Positions 47,942-56,991 of a DNA stretch of 64,000 nucleotides are shown here, piece by piece. The notes below the pieces were generated by a model that saw nothing but the letters and a program-made list of their open reading frames with translations, did not search any database and was not told where the DNA came from. Position 1 is the first letter of the stretch, and every line of letters starts with the position of its first letter. Source of the DNA: Pedobacter cryoconitis. Lineage in GTDB: Bacteria; Bacteroidota; Bacteroidia; Sphingobacteriales; Sphingobacteriaceae. The translations under genes and the position numbers were made by a program. The stretch is taken from assembly GCF_001590605.1 (NCBI RefSeq), contig NZ_CP014504.1, positions 3,906,001-3,970,000 of the forward strand, given 5' to 3'.

Positions 47942-48076
47942 TTAAAATCTCAGTGTTATTCCCATCTCCAAATTGAAAAGACTTGTTATATCAGACAATC
48001 CCGAACTTCTATTATCTGGCAACCTATTTTGAGCAATAGAATAATTTGGGGTAAAAGTCAAAATGAAATGTTTGAT
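47942..48076 (-). pseudogene. remnant C-terminus of an outer-membrane beta-barrel protein
   Basis: On the minus strand 44 open codons end in NLEMGITLRF and a stop. The end has alternating polar and hydrophobic residues and a terminal Phe, the usual signal at the C-terminus of outer-membrane barrels. The preceding LTFTPNYSIAQNRLPD is also strand-like. An in-frame TAG at 48077-48079 and other stops end the frame upstream, so only the tail survives. Confidence 0.45.
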
Positions 48077-48368
48077 CTAATGTTAAGACTTGATTTAAAA
48101 GATTACCGAACGAAAATAGGATTTAATAATATTACATTTCATTACCAATGATCTGTTGTTTCAACAAATTTAAATACCTATATTTAAAGTACAGCATAGA
48201 TACGGGGGAATAATCAAAATTATTTAACCACATAGAAGCAACCTTTCCGTCCCTTTTTTGGCCAGTAATTAATCAGATAACCGCTTCCAGAGAATTTATT
48301 TGTTAAAATATGTTAACAGCTTGACTTATAAAAAGGCTTTATATAGCTTAGCGGTCGATTATTTTTAA

Positions 48369-48399
48369 TTGACGTTATCGTATTATTAACTTATCTTTG
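48369..48399 (+). promoter_or_regulatory. bamD promoter (predicted leaderless)
   Basis: TTGAC at 48369-48373 and TATCTTTG at 48392-48399, with 20 nt between TTG and TA. The -7 box ends 5 nt before the bamD ATG. Confidence 0.7.
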
Positions 48400-48403
48400 C
48401 ACA

Positions 48404-49327
48404 ATGTTTAAAATTAAACACGTTTTTATACTAAGTTTTACTGTTATTGCCCTGAGTATTGCAGGTTGCAAAAGCCGTTTTGAAAAAATCAGGCTCAGCA
48501 ATGATGTGGCCAAAAAATACCAGGAGGCAATAAAACTATATAACAAGAAGGATTATTCAAAAGCCCTTATCTTATTTGAAGATCTTTCTCAGAAATATAG
48601 AGGAAGAACTGAAGCTGAAGACTTGAATTATTACTACGCGTATACTTTATATAGACTAAAAGATTTCACTACCGCACGTTATCAGTTTAAATACTTCGCA
48701 GATACCTATCCAACAAGTAAAAACGCTGAAGAATGCAGGTACATGGGCGCTTATTGCTATTACCTGGATTCTCCTGAGTATACTTTAGAGCAGGAAAACA
48801 CTTACAAAGCAATTGATGCATTACAGTTATTTATTAACTTATACCCTAAAAGTGAGCGCGTTGCACAGGCAAGTCAATACATTACTGACCTTCGTGCTAA
48901 ACTTGAATTGAAAGCTTACACGAATGCAAGATTATACTATGATTTGGGTGGATATGATATCTCTTACTTCAAATCATCTGTAATTGCATTGAAAAATGCA
49001 GAAACTGATTTCCCTGATATCAAGTATGTAGAAGATATGGATTTACTGATCGTTAAATCACAGTATTCATATGCTAGAAATAGCTATGCATTCCGTCAGG
49101 AAGACAGGTATAACGAAGCAATTGGTTATGCAAACGAATTTATTGAAGGTCATCCTGAAAGCAAATATCTTGCTGAGGTGAAAACACTGAAGACAAATAG
49201 TGAAGCTGGAATAGCAAATGCGAAACAATTAATGGCGCAGGATGCTAAACTAACTGCGAAATATAGAGCATTAATGGAAAAAGATGCAAAAAAAGATACT
49301 ACTACGATTAAAACCCCCAACCCATAA
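48404..49327 (+). CDS. bamD: outer membrane protein assembly factor BamD
   Basis: A 307-aa lipoprotein (lipobox IALSIAGC, Cys about 22) with TPR repeats, part of the BAM complex that inserts outer-membrane barrels. The repeats are visible as YQEAIKLYNKKDYSKALILFED, YYYAYTLYRLKDFTTARYQF and RYNEAIGYANEFIEGHPESKYL. It is slightly longer than proteobacterial BamD, with a Lys-rich tail. Its stop overlaps rpoZ (TAATG). bamD, rpoZ, coaBC and porD form one tight operon. Confidence 0.93.
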   Translation: MFKIKHVFILSFTVIALSIAGCKSRFEKIRLSNDVAKKYQEAIKLYNKKDYSKALILFEDLSQKYRGRTEAEDLNYYYAYTLYRLKDFTTARYQFKYFADTYPTSKNAEECRYMGAYCYYLDSPEYTLEQENTYKAIDALQLFINLYPKSERVAQASQYITDLRAKLELKAYTNARLYYDLGGYDISYFKSSVIALKNAETDFPDIKYVEDMDLLIVKSQYSYARNSYAFRQEDRYNEAIGYANEFIEGHPESKYLAEVKTLKTNSEAGIANAKQLMAQDAKLTAKYRALMEKDAKKDTTTIKTPNP

Positions 49328-49653
49328 TGAATACGAATAAACCCGCAATACCAAACACTACGGTAACAAGAAATGTAAACGATTTAGATCAAAAGACCCA
49401 CAACATTTATGAGTCTTTAGTGATTATTTCTAAAAGGGCTAATCAGATTTCAAATAACATGAAAGAGGAGTTACATGGCAAATTAGCTGAGTTCGCTTCT
49501 TCTAATGATAACCTGGAAGAGATCTTCGAAAACAGAGAACAAATTGAAATCAGCAAGCACTATGAGCGCATGCCGAAGCCAAGCCTTATTGCAATTGATG
49601 AGTTTCTGAATGATAAAATTTACCACAGAAATCCAGCTAAAGATTCACAATAA
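49327..49653 (+). CDS. rpoZ: RNA polymerase omega subunit (Bacteroidota RpoZ/Rpb6 type)
   Basis: A 108-aa small protein matching the Bacteroidota omega/Rpb6 group. The core TTVTRNVNDLDQKTHNIYES lies near 11-30, then LVIISKRANQISNNMKEEL and the tail MPKPSLIAIDEFLNDKIYHR. It helps assemble RNA polymerase. It overlaps bamD by one base and is 46 nt before coaBC, a classic place for rpoZ next to coaBC. Confidence 0.85.
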   Translation: MNTNKPAIPNTTVTRNVNDLDQKTHNIYESLVIISKRANQISNNMKEELHGKLAEFASSNDNLEEIFENREQIEISKHYERMPKPSLIAIDEFLNDKIYHRNPAKDSQ

Positions 49654-49699
49654 AATCTGCATAGGTATTATATAGCATAACCATTTGCATTAATAAACC

Positions 49700-50899
49700 A
49701 TGCTCAAAAATAAAAACATTATCCTTGGCGTTTGCGGCAGTATTGCAGCATATAAGTCCGCAGTATTAGTCAGGCTCCTGATTAAGGCTGGTGCAAACGT
49801 CAAGGTAATCCTTACAGCCGATGCGGCAAACTTCATCACACCGCTCACGCTTGCCACCCTATCTAAAAACCCTGTTTACACCAAATATTTCGAAGAAGAG
49901 ACCGGAGTATGGAGTAACCATGTCGAATTGGGACTTTGGGCAGATTATATGATCATCGCTCCGGCCAGTGCCAATACGATTGGTAAAATGGCCAGCGGAC
50001 TTTGCGATAACCTGCTGAGTGCCGTATATCTTTCCGCTAAATGTCCTGTCTTCTATGCTCCTGCAATGGATCTTGATATGTGGAGACACCGAAGTACTAA
50101 AGACAATATTCAGAAACTGCAAAGCTTTGGCAATACGATGATCTCCCCAACAAGCGGAGAACTTGCCAGTGGTTTATATGGAGAAGGACGAATGGCAGAG
50201 CCGGAAGAAATTGTCGCTTATCTTATAGCTACCATCAAAAAAGCTCTTCCCCTGACAGGTGTAAAAGTAATGGTCACTGCAGGCCCTACTTACGAACCCA
50301 TAGATCCAGTACGCTTTATAGGCAACCACTCTTCAGGAAAGATGGGTTTTGCCCTTGCTGATGAAATGGCCCGTTTAGGAGCAGATGTGATTTTAATCAG
50401 CGGACCTACTGCAGAGAAAAGTACACAACAGGTATACAGAATAGATGTAACTACAGCCAGCGAAATGCTCGAAGCTTGCAAAAGTAATTTCGGGGATAGC
50501 GCCATCACAATTATGAGTGCGGCGGTGGCAGACTACACACCCGTTCATGTTGCTGCACAGAAAATAAAAAAAGCAACAGAGGAATTCAGCATTGCGCTAA
50601 AAAAGACAACTGATATTCTTTTCACACTAGGTCAGACCAAAACCAAAGCGCAAATTCTGGTTGGGTTTGCACTGGAGACTAACAATGAAGAAGAACATGC
50701 AAAGGCTAAGCTGATCAAAAAGAACCTCGATCTGATTATCCTGAATTCTTTAAATGATGCTGGTGCAGGCTTTCAAAAAGATACGAACAAAATTACTATC
50801 TTTAATCAGTGCTTAGAGAAAACGGTATACGAAGTAAAATCAAAAACTGAAGTAGCCAAAGATATCTGTACTGAAATATTAAAGTTGCGCCCTGCATGA
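49700..50899 (+). CDS. coaBC: bifunctional phosphopantothenoylcysteine decarboxylase/synthetase
   Basis: A 399-aa CoA-synthesis enzyme. The N-terminal CoaC flavoprotein domain (about 1-180) has ILGVCGSIAAYKSA, with the PASANTIGKMASGLCDNLL stretch and the AMDLDMW motif. The C-terminal CoaB domain (about 187-399) has VTAGPTYEPIDPVRFIGNHS and MGFALADEM. It couples 4'-phosphopantothenate to cysteine and decarboxylates the product. The stop overlaps porD by 4 nt (ATGA). Confidence 0.96.
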   Translation: MLKNKNIILGVCGSIAAYKSAVLVRLLIKAGANVKVILTADAANFITPLTLATLSKNPVYTKYFEEETGVWSNHVELGLWADYMIIAPASANTIGKMASGLCDNLLSAVYLSAKCPVFYAPAMDLDMWRHRSTKDNIQKLQSFGNTMISPTSGELASGLYGEGRMAEPEEIVAYLIATIKKALPLTGVKVMVTAGPTYEPIDPVRFIGNHSSGKMGFALADEMARLGADVILISGPTAEKSTQQVYRIDVTTASEMLEACKSNFGDSAITIMSAAVADYTPVHVAAQKIKKATEEFSIALKKTTDILFTLGQTKTKAQILVGFALETNNEEEHAKAKLIKKNLDLIILNSLNDAGAGFQKDTNKITIFNQCLEKTVYEVKSKTEVAKDICTEILKLRPA

Positions 50900-51798
50900 A
50901 AAAATTCACTTCTCTCGTTTTCGCTTCACTCTTCATTTGCTTAACTGGTTTCACTCAGGAACTGAATACCAGGGTAACTGTAACAGCACCAACAGTGCCT
51001 AACATGAATAAGAAGAATATTGAGCTGATCCAGAATACGATACGTGAATTTCTGAACAACAATAAATGGACTAATGAAACCTATCAGCCTCAGGAAAGGA
51101 TTGAAAGTAATCTCGTGATTACAATCAGTTCGTGGGATGGAGCTTCAGGTTATAAAGCTGACGCACAAATACAAACCAGCCGCCCTGTTTTTGGTACTTC
51201 GTACAACAGTACGCTACTTAATCTTAGTGATAAAGATTTCGATTTCAACTATAATGAAGGAGAACCGGTGAACTTCTCTGATCAGAACTTCCTGAGCAAC
51301 CTGGGCTCATTGTTATCTTATTATGCCTATACTATCATCGGATTAGACAAAGACAGCTTCAGTAAACTGGGTGGTTCTCCATATTACCTGAAGGCCCAGA
51401 ATATCCTGAATGTGGCTCAGGTGTCAGGTAATTCCGGCTGGAAAGCTTATGATGGGTTGCGTAACCGATACTGGTTAAATCAGAATCTACTGGATAAAAG
51501 CTTTGAAGATTTAAGAATTTTCATCTATAACTATCACGCGAACACACTCGATCGTATACAGGAAAACCCAACCAAAGGCTGTCAGATGTTATTAGGTTTC
51601 TTAACTGACTTAAAGCAGATGGACAAGCAAAAACTAGGCTCAATTTTCCCTAATGTTTACCTGGCTACTAAAGCTGAAGAAATGGTAAATATCCTGGCTA
51701 CAGGAAATACACAGGACAAAATTCAGGCTTATAACTTGCTCAGTGAGATAGATCCTGCCAATATCAATAAATACGAAATTCTAAAAAAAGGCCTTTAA
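50896..51798 (+). CDS. porD: DUF4835 family protein, PorD-like (type IX secretion associated)
   Basis: A 300-aa secreted protein (signal peptide about 1-20, GFTQ) of DUF4835, the family of Porphyromonas PorD, which is needed for type IX secretion. Recognisable stretches are RPVFGTSYNSTLLNLSDKDF and SFLSNLGSLLSYYAYTIIGL-like helices. Family function in this organism is inferred, and no other T9SS gene lies in the window. It is cotranslated with coaBC through a 4-nt overlap. In many Bacteroidota recN follows directly; here two regulatory genes lie in between. Confidence 0.85.
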   Translation: MKKFTSLVFASLFICLTGFTQELNTRVTVTAPTVPNMNKKNIELIQNTIREFLNNNKWTNETYQPQERIESNLVITISSWDGASGYKADAQIQTSRPVFGTSYNSTLLNLSDKDFDFNYNEGEPVNFSDQNFLSNLGSLLSYYAYTIIGLDKDSFSKLGGSPYYLKAQNILNVAQVSGNSGWKAYDGLRNRYWLNQNLLDKSFEDLRIFIYNYHANTLDRIQENPTKGCQMLLGFLTDLKQMDKQKLGSIFPNVYLATKAEEMVNILATGNTQDKIQAYNLLSEIDPANINKYEILKKGL

Positions 51799-51858
51799 TC
51801 CCCTTTAAAAGCCTGCTACCCTCTTTTTATCTTATTTTAATAAAATATATTTTGCATG

Positions 51859-51899
51859 TACGAATATATTCTTACATTAGTACTACGAAACAATTCGTA
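51859..51899. promoter_or_regulatory. paired BlaI-type operators upstream of the regulator gene
   Basis: TACGAAACAATTCGTA at 51884-51899 is a perfect 6-4-6 palindrome. TACGAATATATTCTTA at 51859-51874 is the same with one mismatch. Their centres are 25 bp apart, and both lie between a near-consensus -7 box (TATATTTTG, 51846-51854) and the ATG. This fits autorepression by a BlaI/MecI regulator. Confidence 0.6.
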
Positions 51900-51907
51900 A
51901 ATACAAT

Positions 51908-52291
51908 ATGTCTTCACAAAATACGATAAAACCAACTGAAAGCGAACTGGAGATACTTCAAATCTTATGGGAGAAGGGAAATTGTACGGTGAGAGAAGTG
52001 CACGAAATCCTGACACAACATAAAGAAGCCGGTTACACCACGACCTTAAAAATTATGCAGCTTATGCAGGAGAAGGGATTGGTAAAAAGAGATACCAGTT
52101 CAAAGACACATATTTATAGTGCACTGGCCAGCCAGCAGAAAACACAGGAGCACCTGGTTTCTAAATTAATTGACAATGCATTTAGCGGCTCTGCAGCACG
52201 ATTAGTGATGCAAGCCCTGGGAAATCATACTTCAAGTAAGGATGAGATAGAAGCGATAAAGAAATATTTAAATGACTTAGATTATAAATAA
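51908..52291 (+). CDS. BlaI/MecI/CopY family transcriptional repressor
   Basis: A 127-aa winged-helix repressor. Family hallmarks are PTESELEILQILWEKGNCTVREV at about 8-30 and GYTTTLKIMQLMQEKGLVKRD at about 45-65. The C-terminal half is for dimerisation and, in BlaI, contains the cleavage site used by BlaR1. It is followed after 4 nt by the M56 peptidase gene. The two palindromes upstream are the likely operators. The target may be only this pair. Confidence 0.93.
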   Translation: MSSQNTIKPTESELEILQILWEKGNCTVREVHEILTQHKEAGYTTTLKIMQLMQEKGLVKRDTSSKTHIYSALASQQKTQEHLVSKLIDNAFSGSAARLVMQALGNHTSSKDEIEAIKKYLNDLDYK

Positions 52292-52295
52292 TATT

Positions 52296-54167
52296 ATGGA
52301 AGCTTTATTAAACAATCTTATACAGGCAACAGGATGGAGTATCCTGCATTCCTTGTGGCAGGCTGCACTCGTATATGCGCTGCTGTTACCAAGCCAGCTG
52401 CCTATCTTCCGGCTAAAAGCCAAGCTTAAATACAATTTAGCTTTTGCTGCAAATACGCTTATATTTATTTGTTTTATAGCAACTTTCTTAGCTGTATTTA
52501 AATGGCCGGCAGTGCAGCAGAGTACTTCAACTGTACAAGTCATTACAGACACGAACTCCTTATCAAATTCCTTTTTATCTGCAATCCTGATCCCTAATGC
52601 AGAAAGAATATTTCCTTTCCTTGTATTGTTGTATAGTATTGGCTTGCTGATCCAGTCTGTTATCGTTTTCAAAGGATATAACAAAATACAAAGCCTTAAA
52701 AGCGCAGTAAGAATCAATATTCCTGAAGAATGGAATCTTCTTTTTGAAGCCTTAACTAAAAAATTAAATATCAGTAAACACGTTTCCTTTCATTTGTCCA
52801 ACCATGTTAATGTTCCACTTGTTATCGGTTTTTTTAAACCTGTGGTCCTTTTTCCGGTAGCCTTAGTGGCACAAATGGAGATGAAACATATAGAAGCTAT
52901 ACTCATTCATGAACTCTCTCATATCAGAAGAAACGATTACCTGTTTAATCTGTTCCGGACATTGATTGAAACCATTTTATTCTTCAATCCTTTTGTCTGG
53001 CTGACTGGCAAATTTATAGATATCGAAAGAGAACATGCTTGTGATGATCTGGTGGTTGAGCTGACCAACACTCCATTGACCTATGCACATGCACTGCTGC
53101 AGTTAGAATTACTGGCTGATCAAAGTTCGCCTGTATTCGCCCTGGCAGCAACAGGAAAAAATCAACATCTCTATCAGCGAATTAAAAGAATCACAGCTAT
53201 GAAAACGAACTATATGAATTCAAAACAAAAGCTTTTCGCAGTGGCATTGACACTGACCACTATCATTTCATTGGCGTGGATCAATCCTGCAAAGAGTGAT
53301 CAGCAGTTAAAACGTTCAAAACTATCAAAAGATACTACGTTTTTATCTCCTTCGGTACAACTTCCTATAGACACCGGGAAAAAGAAAATCAAAAAAGTAT
53401 ATCTCTTTAAAAAATCTGAAACACCTGATTCTATGGTGATACAGGGCCAGGATAGTTTAGCCCTGCGCCATGTATATATTAATCACAATATGCCAGAGCC
53501 TCCTGCAGTTATTATGCCGCCCGCACCTCCTGCCCCACCTGTTCCAATTGGTATTGAAATAGATTCTGTATTAGGTCATGAGTTACCAGTTACAATGCTC
53601 AATTTCACTTCGGATGTTAAAGACCTCGTTGCAGCCAGCTTTTCAGCCAATGAAAGCAAAATAGCAAGCATAGAAGCCCGTATAGCGCAAAAAGGAAAGG
53701 AATTAGAGCGAAGATATAATTCTCCCGCAGAAAAAGCGAAATGGGAAAAGTACGGTGCTGAAATGAAAGCTAAATATGATAGTCCTGCGGAAAAAGCGAA
53801 ATGGGAAAAATATGGTGCTGAAATGAAAGCGAAATACGATAATCCTAAAGAGCGCGCTAAATGGGAGAAAATAGCCAAAGAAACGCAGGCTAAATATAAC
53901 ACTCCTGAATTCAAAGCAAAAATGAAAAAACTTCAGCAACAAGCAAGTTTACAAGCATTGAATGCACAACAAATGATCAATTCTCCTGAATTCAAAGCGA
54001 GAATCAAGTTAATGTCTGCTGATAACCATTCAAGAGTTATTTTCCTGAATGAATCAGAAGCGCAGCAAAAACTTAAAAAAACAGCAGCATATCAGGAATT
54101 GAAAAAGAAATTTGATGAAGATGTGGAGAAGCTGAAAGCTAAAGAACAGAAAAAAGACGACAATTAA
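52296..54167 (+). CDS. BlaR1/M56 family membrane metallopeptidase with C-terminal repeats
   Basis: A 623-aa protein. Four hydrophobic segments surround the M56 domain (about 1-330). The zinc motif HELSH is at 205-209 and EREHACDD follows near 246. It lacks the penicillin-binding sensor domain of classical BlaR1. After the last transmembrane helix come a Pro-rich patch (VIMPPAPPAPPVPIGI) and tandem repeats of about 18-19 residues around 470-540, with AEKAKWEKYGAEMKAKYDSP repeated nearly exactly. The stimulus is unknown, perhaps envelope stress. It pairs with the BlaI-like repressor. Confidence 0.9.
   Translation: MEALLNNLIQATGWSILHSLWQAALVYALLLPSQLPIFRLKAKLKYNLAFAANTLIFICFIATFLAVFKWPAVQQSTSTVQVITDTNSLSNSFLSAILIPNAERIFPFLVLLYSIGLLIQSVIVFKGYNKIQSLKSAVRINIPEEWNLLFEALTKKLNISKHVSFHLSNHVNVPLVIGFFKPVVLFPVALVAQMEMKHIEAILIHELSHIRRNDYLFNLFRTLIETILFFNPFVWLTGKFIDIEREHACDDLVVELTNTPLTYAHALLQLELLADQSSPVFALAATGKNQHLYQRIKRITAMKTNYMNSKQKLFAVALTLTTIISLAWINPAKSDQQLKRSKLSKDTTFLSPSVQLPIDTGKKKIKKVYLFKKSETPDSMVIQGQDSLALRHVYINHNMPEPPAVIMPPAPPAPPVPIGIEIDSVLGHELPVTMLNFTSDVKDLVAASFSANESKIASIEARIAQKGKELERRYNSPAEKAKWEKYGAEMKAKYDSPAEKAKWEKYGAEMKAKYDNPKERAKWEKIAKETQAKYNTPEFKAKMKKLQQQASLQALNAQQMINSPEFKARIKLMSADNHSRVIFLNESEAQQKLKKTAAYQELKKKFDEDVEKLKAKEQKKDDN
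53703..53905 (+). repeat. tandem coding repeats in the BlaR1-like gene
   Basis: Three to four consecutive copies of a roughly 57-nt unit encode RYNSPAEKAKWEKYGAEMKA and variants. The first copies are almost identical at the DNA level, the later ones diverged. Confidence 0.85.
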
Positions 54168-54220
54168 ATCCCGTACCAAATTATAAAATATTTAAAACCT
54201 TAATACACAAATAACCGCAG

Positions 54221-54250
54221 CGGCCGAAGAAACATCTTCGGCCGTTTTTT
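54221..54250 (+). terminator. intrinsic terminator after the BlaR1-like gene
   Basis: CGGCCGAAGA pairs perfectly with TCTTCGGCCG around AACA, followed by T6. It isolates the regulator pair from recN. Confidence 0.95.
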
Positions 54251-54304
54251 GTTAAAAAAGAATAAACGTCAAATGACTTAGTTTTCATAATTTAGCAATC
54301 AAAT

Positions 54305-55966
54305 ATGCTACAGAAACTTTCTATACGTAACTACGCACTGATCGATAGTGTCGATTTGGAACTTGATAAAGGTTTAAATATCATTACAGGGGAAACTGGT
54401 GCTGGAAAATCTATTATGCTGGGTGCACTGTCTTTGATTTTAGGACAGCGTGCAGAGACAAAATATTTTTTCAATCAGGCGAAAAAATGTGTCATAGAGG
54501 GGCAGTTCAAACTTTCGGGTTCAGGGCTGCAGCCTTATTTTGAAGAATTCGACCTGGATTATCAACAGGAAAGCATTCTGAGAAGAGAAATTTCTATTGA
54601 TGGTAAGTCCAGGGCTTTTATCAATGATACGCCTGTGACGCTATCGGTGATGAAGCAGATCGGAGAAAAACTGATTGATATCCATTCTCAGCATGCGACA
54701 TCAGAAGTAAATGATCCAGGCTTTCAGTTAGCTGTTGTAGACACTTTATCTAACCATCTGCCGCTGCTTACTGAATACAGGTTAAAATTCAGAGCCTATA
54801 AGAAGAACCTTCAGCTGCTGATTAATATGCAAACTTCGGCTGACGAAGCCAGAAGTAAACAAGATTACGAACAATTTCTATTTAATGAACTGGAAAGTGC
54901 AAACTTACAGGCAGGGGAACAAGCAGCGCTGGAAATTGAAATGGAAGCCTTGAATCATGCGGAAAGTATCAAAAGAGGTTTATTGAATGGCCATGTTTTA
55001 CTGGATGGTGAAGAGACTGCAGTACTCCCTATTTTAAAAGAGGTTATTAACCAGATCCAGGCCATAGAAAAGTTCAATCCTGCTTATAGTGCAATGAATG
55101 AACGTTTGCGCTCGGCGATGATTGAGATCAAAGACATTGCAGAGGAAACGATAGTAATGGAAGAAAACATTGTGTACAGCCCGGCGAGGATTGACGAAAT
55201 TAATGTCAGGCTGGATACTATTTATACTTTACAGCAAAAGCACCGGGTTACTTCGGTTGAAGAATTGCTGGCGATACAAAACGAACTTTCGGATAATTTA
55301 AATACGCTTTTAAACAGTGATGAAGAGATAGAGCGCTTAATCATTGCGATTAACAAGCTGAAGGTGGAGTTGGAAAAGATAGCAGACACCTTATCAAAAA
55401 ACCGCAGCAAGGCTATTAGTGTAGCTCAGAAACAAGTCGGTGAGATATTAGTCCGCGTGGGCATGCCTAATGCAAAGATTAAAATTGAGCAGACTGTAGT
55501 GGAGAATTTAAATAAGGATGGAAAAGATATGATTTCCTTATTATTTTCTGCGAATGCTGGCCAGGCCCCTGCTCCTGTAGGCAAAGTAGCTTCGGGTGGT
55601 GAGCTTTCCCGTTTAATGCTTGCTATTAAATCAATAATATCAAAACATACTTTACTTCCGACCCTGATCTTTGATGAGATTGATACAGGTATTTCTGGCG
55701 AAACAGCGCTTCGGGTTGGTGATGTAATAGGTGAACTGGAGCAGAATATGCAGGTTATCTGTATTACCCATCTTCCGCAGATTGCTGCCAAGGGCGAGGC
55801 ACATTACTTCGTTTATAAGAAAGAAGAGTCGGAAAGAACGACCACTGGTATCCGCAGATTAAATCCTGAGGAACGCATTTTTGCTATTGCTGAAATGCTG
55901 AGTGGTAAAAACCCAGGAGAGTCGGCTTTAAAAAATGCACAGGATTTGTTAAGCTTCAAAAACTAA
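54305..55966 (+). CDS. recN: DNA repair protein RecN
   Basis: A 553-aa SMC-like ATPase for double-strand break repair. The Walker A is ITGETGAGKSIMLGAL at about 30-45. Coiled coils flank the middle, and the C-terminal part has the ABC signature GKVASGGELSRLMLAIK and Walker B TLIFDEIDTGISG. The length is standard. A near-consensus box TAATTTAG lies upstream of the ATG. It is probably the displaced last member of the bamD-rpoZ-coaBC-porD block. Confidence 0.96.
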   Translation: MLQKLSIRNYALIDSVDLELDKGLNIITGETGAGKSIMLGALSLILGQRAETKYFFNQAKKCVIEGQFKLSGSGLQPYFEEFDLDYQQESILRREISIDGKSRAFINDTPVTLSVMKQIGEKLIDIHSQHATSEVNDPGFQLAVVDTLSNHLPLLTEYRLKFRAYKKNLQLLINMQTSADEARSKQDYEQFLFNELESANLQAGEQAALEIEMEALNHAESIKRGLLNGHVLLDGEETAVLPILKEVINQIQAIEKFNPAYSAMNERLRSAMIEIKDIAEETIVMEENIVYSPARIDEINVRLDTIYTLQQKHRVTSVEELLAIQNELSDNLNTLLNSDEEIERLIIAINKLKVELEKIADTLSKNRSKAISVAQKQVGEILVRVGMPNAKIKIEQTVVENLNKDGKDMISLLFSANAGQAPAPVGKVASGGELSRLMLAIKSIISKHTLLPTLIFDEIDTGISGETALRVGDVIGELEQNMQVICITHLPQIAAKGEAHYFVYKKEESERTTTGIRRLNPEERIFAIAEMLSGKNPGESALKNAQDLLSFKN

Positions 55967-56040
55967 AAGGCAATAATATTTCTTTCAGAAGCGTTATTAC
56001 ACACAAACTGTGCTGATCATTAAATAATAAAAACAAAAAA

Positions 56041-56862
56041 ATGTACAATTTATTAAAAGGTAAAAGAGGTATCATTACTGGTGCCTTAGATGAGAATTCT
56101 ATTGCTTGGAAAGTTGCGGAGAAAGCACATGAAGAAGGCGCAACATTCGTGTTAACTAACGCGCCAATCGCTATGCGTATGGGTGAGATTAACAAACTTG
56201 CCGAAAAAACAGGCTCACAAATAGTACCTGCAGATGCAACCAGTGTCGAAGACCTGACTAATTTATATAACAAGTCTCAGGAAATCCTGGGTGGCAAAAT
56301 AGACTTTGTACTGCATTCTATTGGAATGAGTGTTAACATCCGTAAAAAGATCCCTTATACTGAATTAAACTATGATTATTTTCAGAAAGGTATAGATGTA
56401 TCAGCTTTATCATTTCATAAGATGCTTGCTGTTGCAAAGAAACTGGATGCGATTAGTGAAGGCGGTAGTGTTGTTGCTTTAACTTATATGGCTGCACAGC
56501 GAACTTATCCATTTTATACGGATATGGCTGACATTAAAGCGATGCTGGAATCAATTGCCAGAAGCTTCGGTTATCATTATGGTTTAGAAAAGAAAGTCCG
56601 TATCAATACAGTATCTCAGTCTCCTACAAAAACAACTGCGGGTACCGGGGTAAAAGGTTTTGGAGATTTCTTTGATTACGCTGATAAGATTGCACCTCTG
56701 GGAAATGCAGATGCAGCCTCTTGTGCGGACTACTGTATCACTTTGTTCTCTGATCTGACACGTATGGTCACCATGCAAAATCTTTTCCATGACGGGGGTT
56801 ATTCTTCTACTGGTGTAAGTGACGAAGTAATGCACAGGTTAGGTGTAGATACGGAAGCTTAA
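56041..56862 (+). CDS. fabI: enoyl-[acyl-carrier-protein] reductase (FabI-type)
   Basis: A 273-aa short-chain dehydrogenase-like enzyme that reduces enoyl-ACP in each round of fatty acid elongation. The N-terminal LLKGKRGIITGALDENSIAW is the FabI nucleotide site, followed by DFVLHSIGMS, LTYMAAQRTYPFY with the catalytic Tyr region, and the Lys-containing MADIKAMLESIARS. The C-terminus ends within the normal length. Triclosan sensitivity cannot be predicted here. A terminator follows. Confidence 0.95.
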   Translation: MYNLLKGKRGIITGALDENSIAWKVAEKAHEEGATFVLTNAPIAMRMGEINKLAEKTGSQIVPADATSVEDLTNLYNKSQEILGGKIDFVLHSIGMSVNIRKKIPYTELNYDYFQKGIDVSALSFHKMLAVAKKLDAISEGGSVVALTYMAAQRTYPFYTDMADIKAMLESIARSFGYHYGLEKKVRINTVSQSPTKTTAGTGVKGFGDFFDYADKIAPLGNADAASCADYCITLFSDLTRMVTMQNLFHDGGYSSTGVSDEVMHRLGVDTEA

Positions 56863-56931
56863 AATGCAATTAAAGCTGGAAATATAAGCTTCCGGAAGCT
56901 ATTCCTTTAATTAACGTTTTTTAACAAATTC

Positions 56932-56956
56932 AAAGCCCTTAAAGGGCTTTTTTTAT
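56932..56956 (+). terminator. intrinsic terminator after fabI
   Basis: AAAGCCC pairs with GGGCTTT around TTAAA, followed by T residues. Confidence 0.85.
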
Positions 56957-56991
56957 TATCAAATAACCACTAGATCAGTTAAATTAGCTCC

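Larger units (their letters stand above)
47907..48403. other. 497-nt region without an intact gene
   Basis: It contains a decayed outer-membrane protein tail (47942-48076, minus) and, at its right end, the bamD promoter. The remainder is AT-rich with no other supported feature. Confidence 0.6.

Noticed and set aside
48223-48316. A 29-codon minus-strand frame ending WPKKGRKGCFYVVK
   Set aside because: Too short, no family or start signal; probably chance, though it might belong to the same decayed locus.
56887-56900. AGCTTCCGGAAGCT palindrome after fabI
   Set aside because: Short self-complementary stretch with no T-run; the real terminator lies 30 nt downstream.
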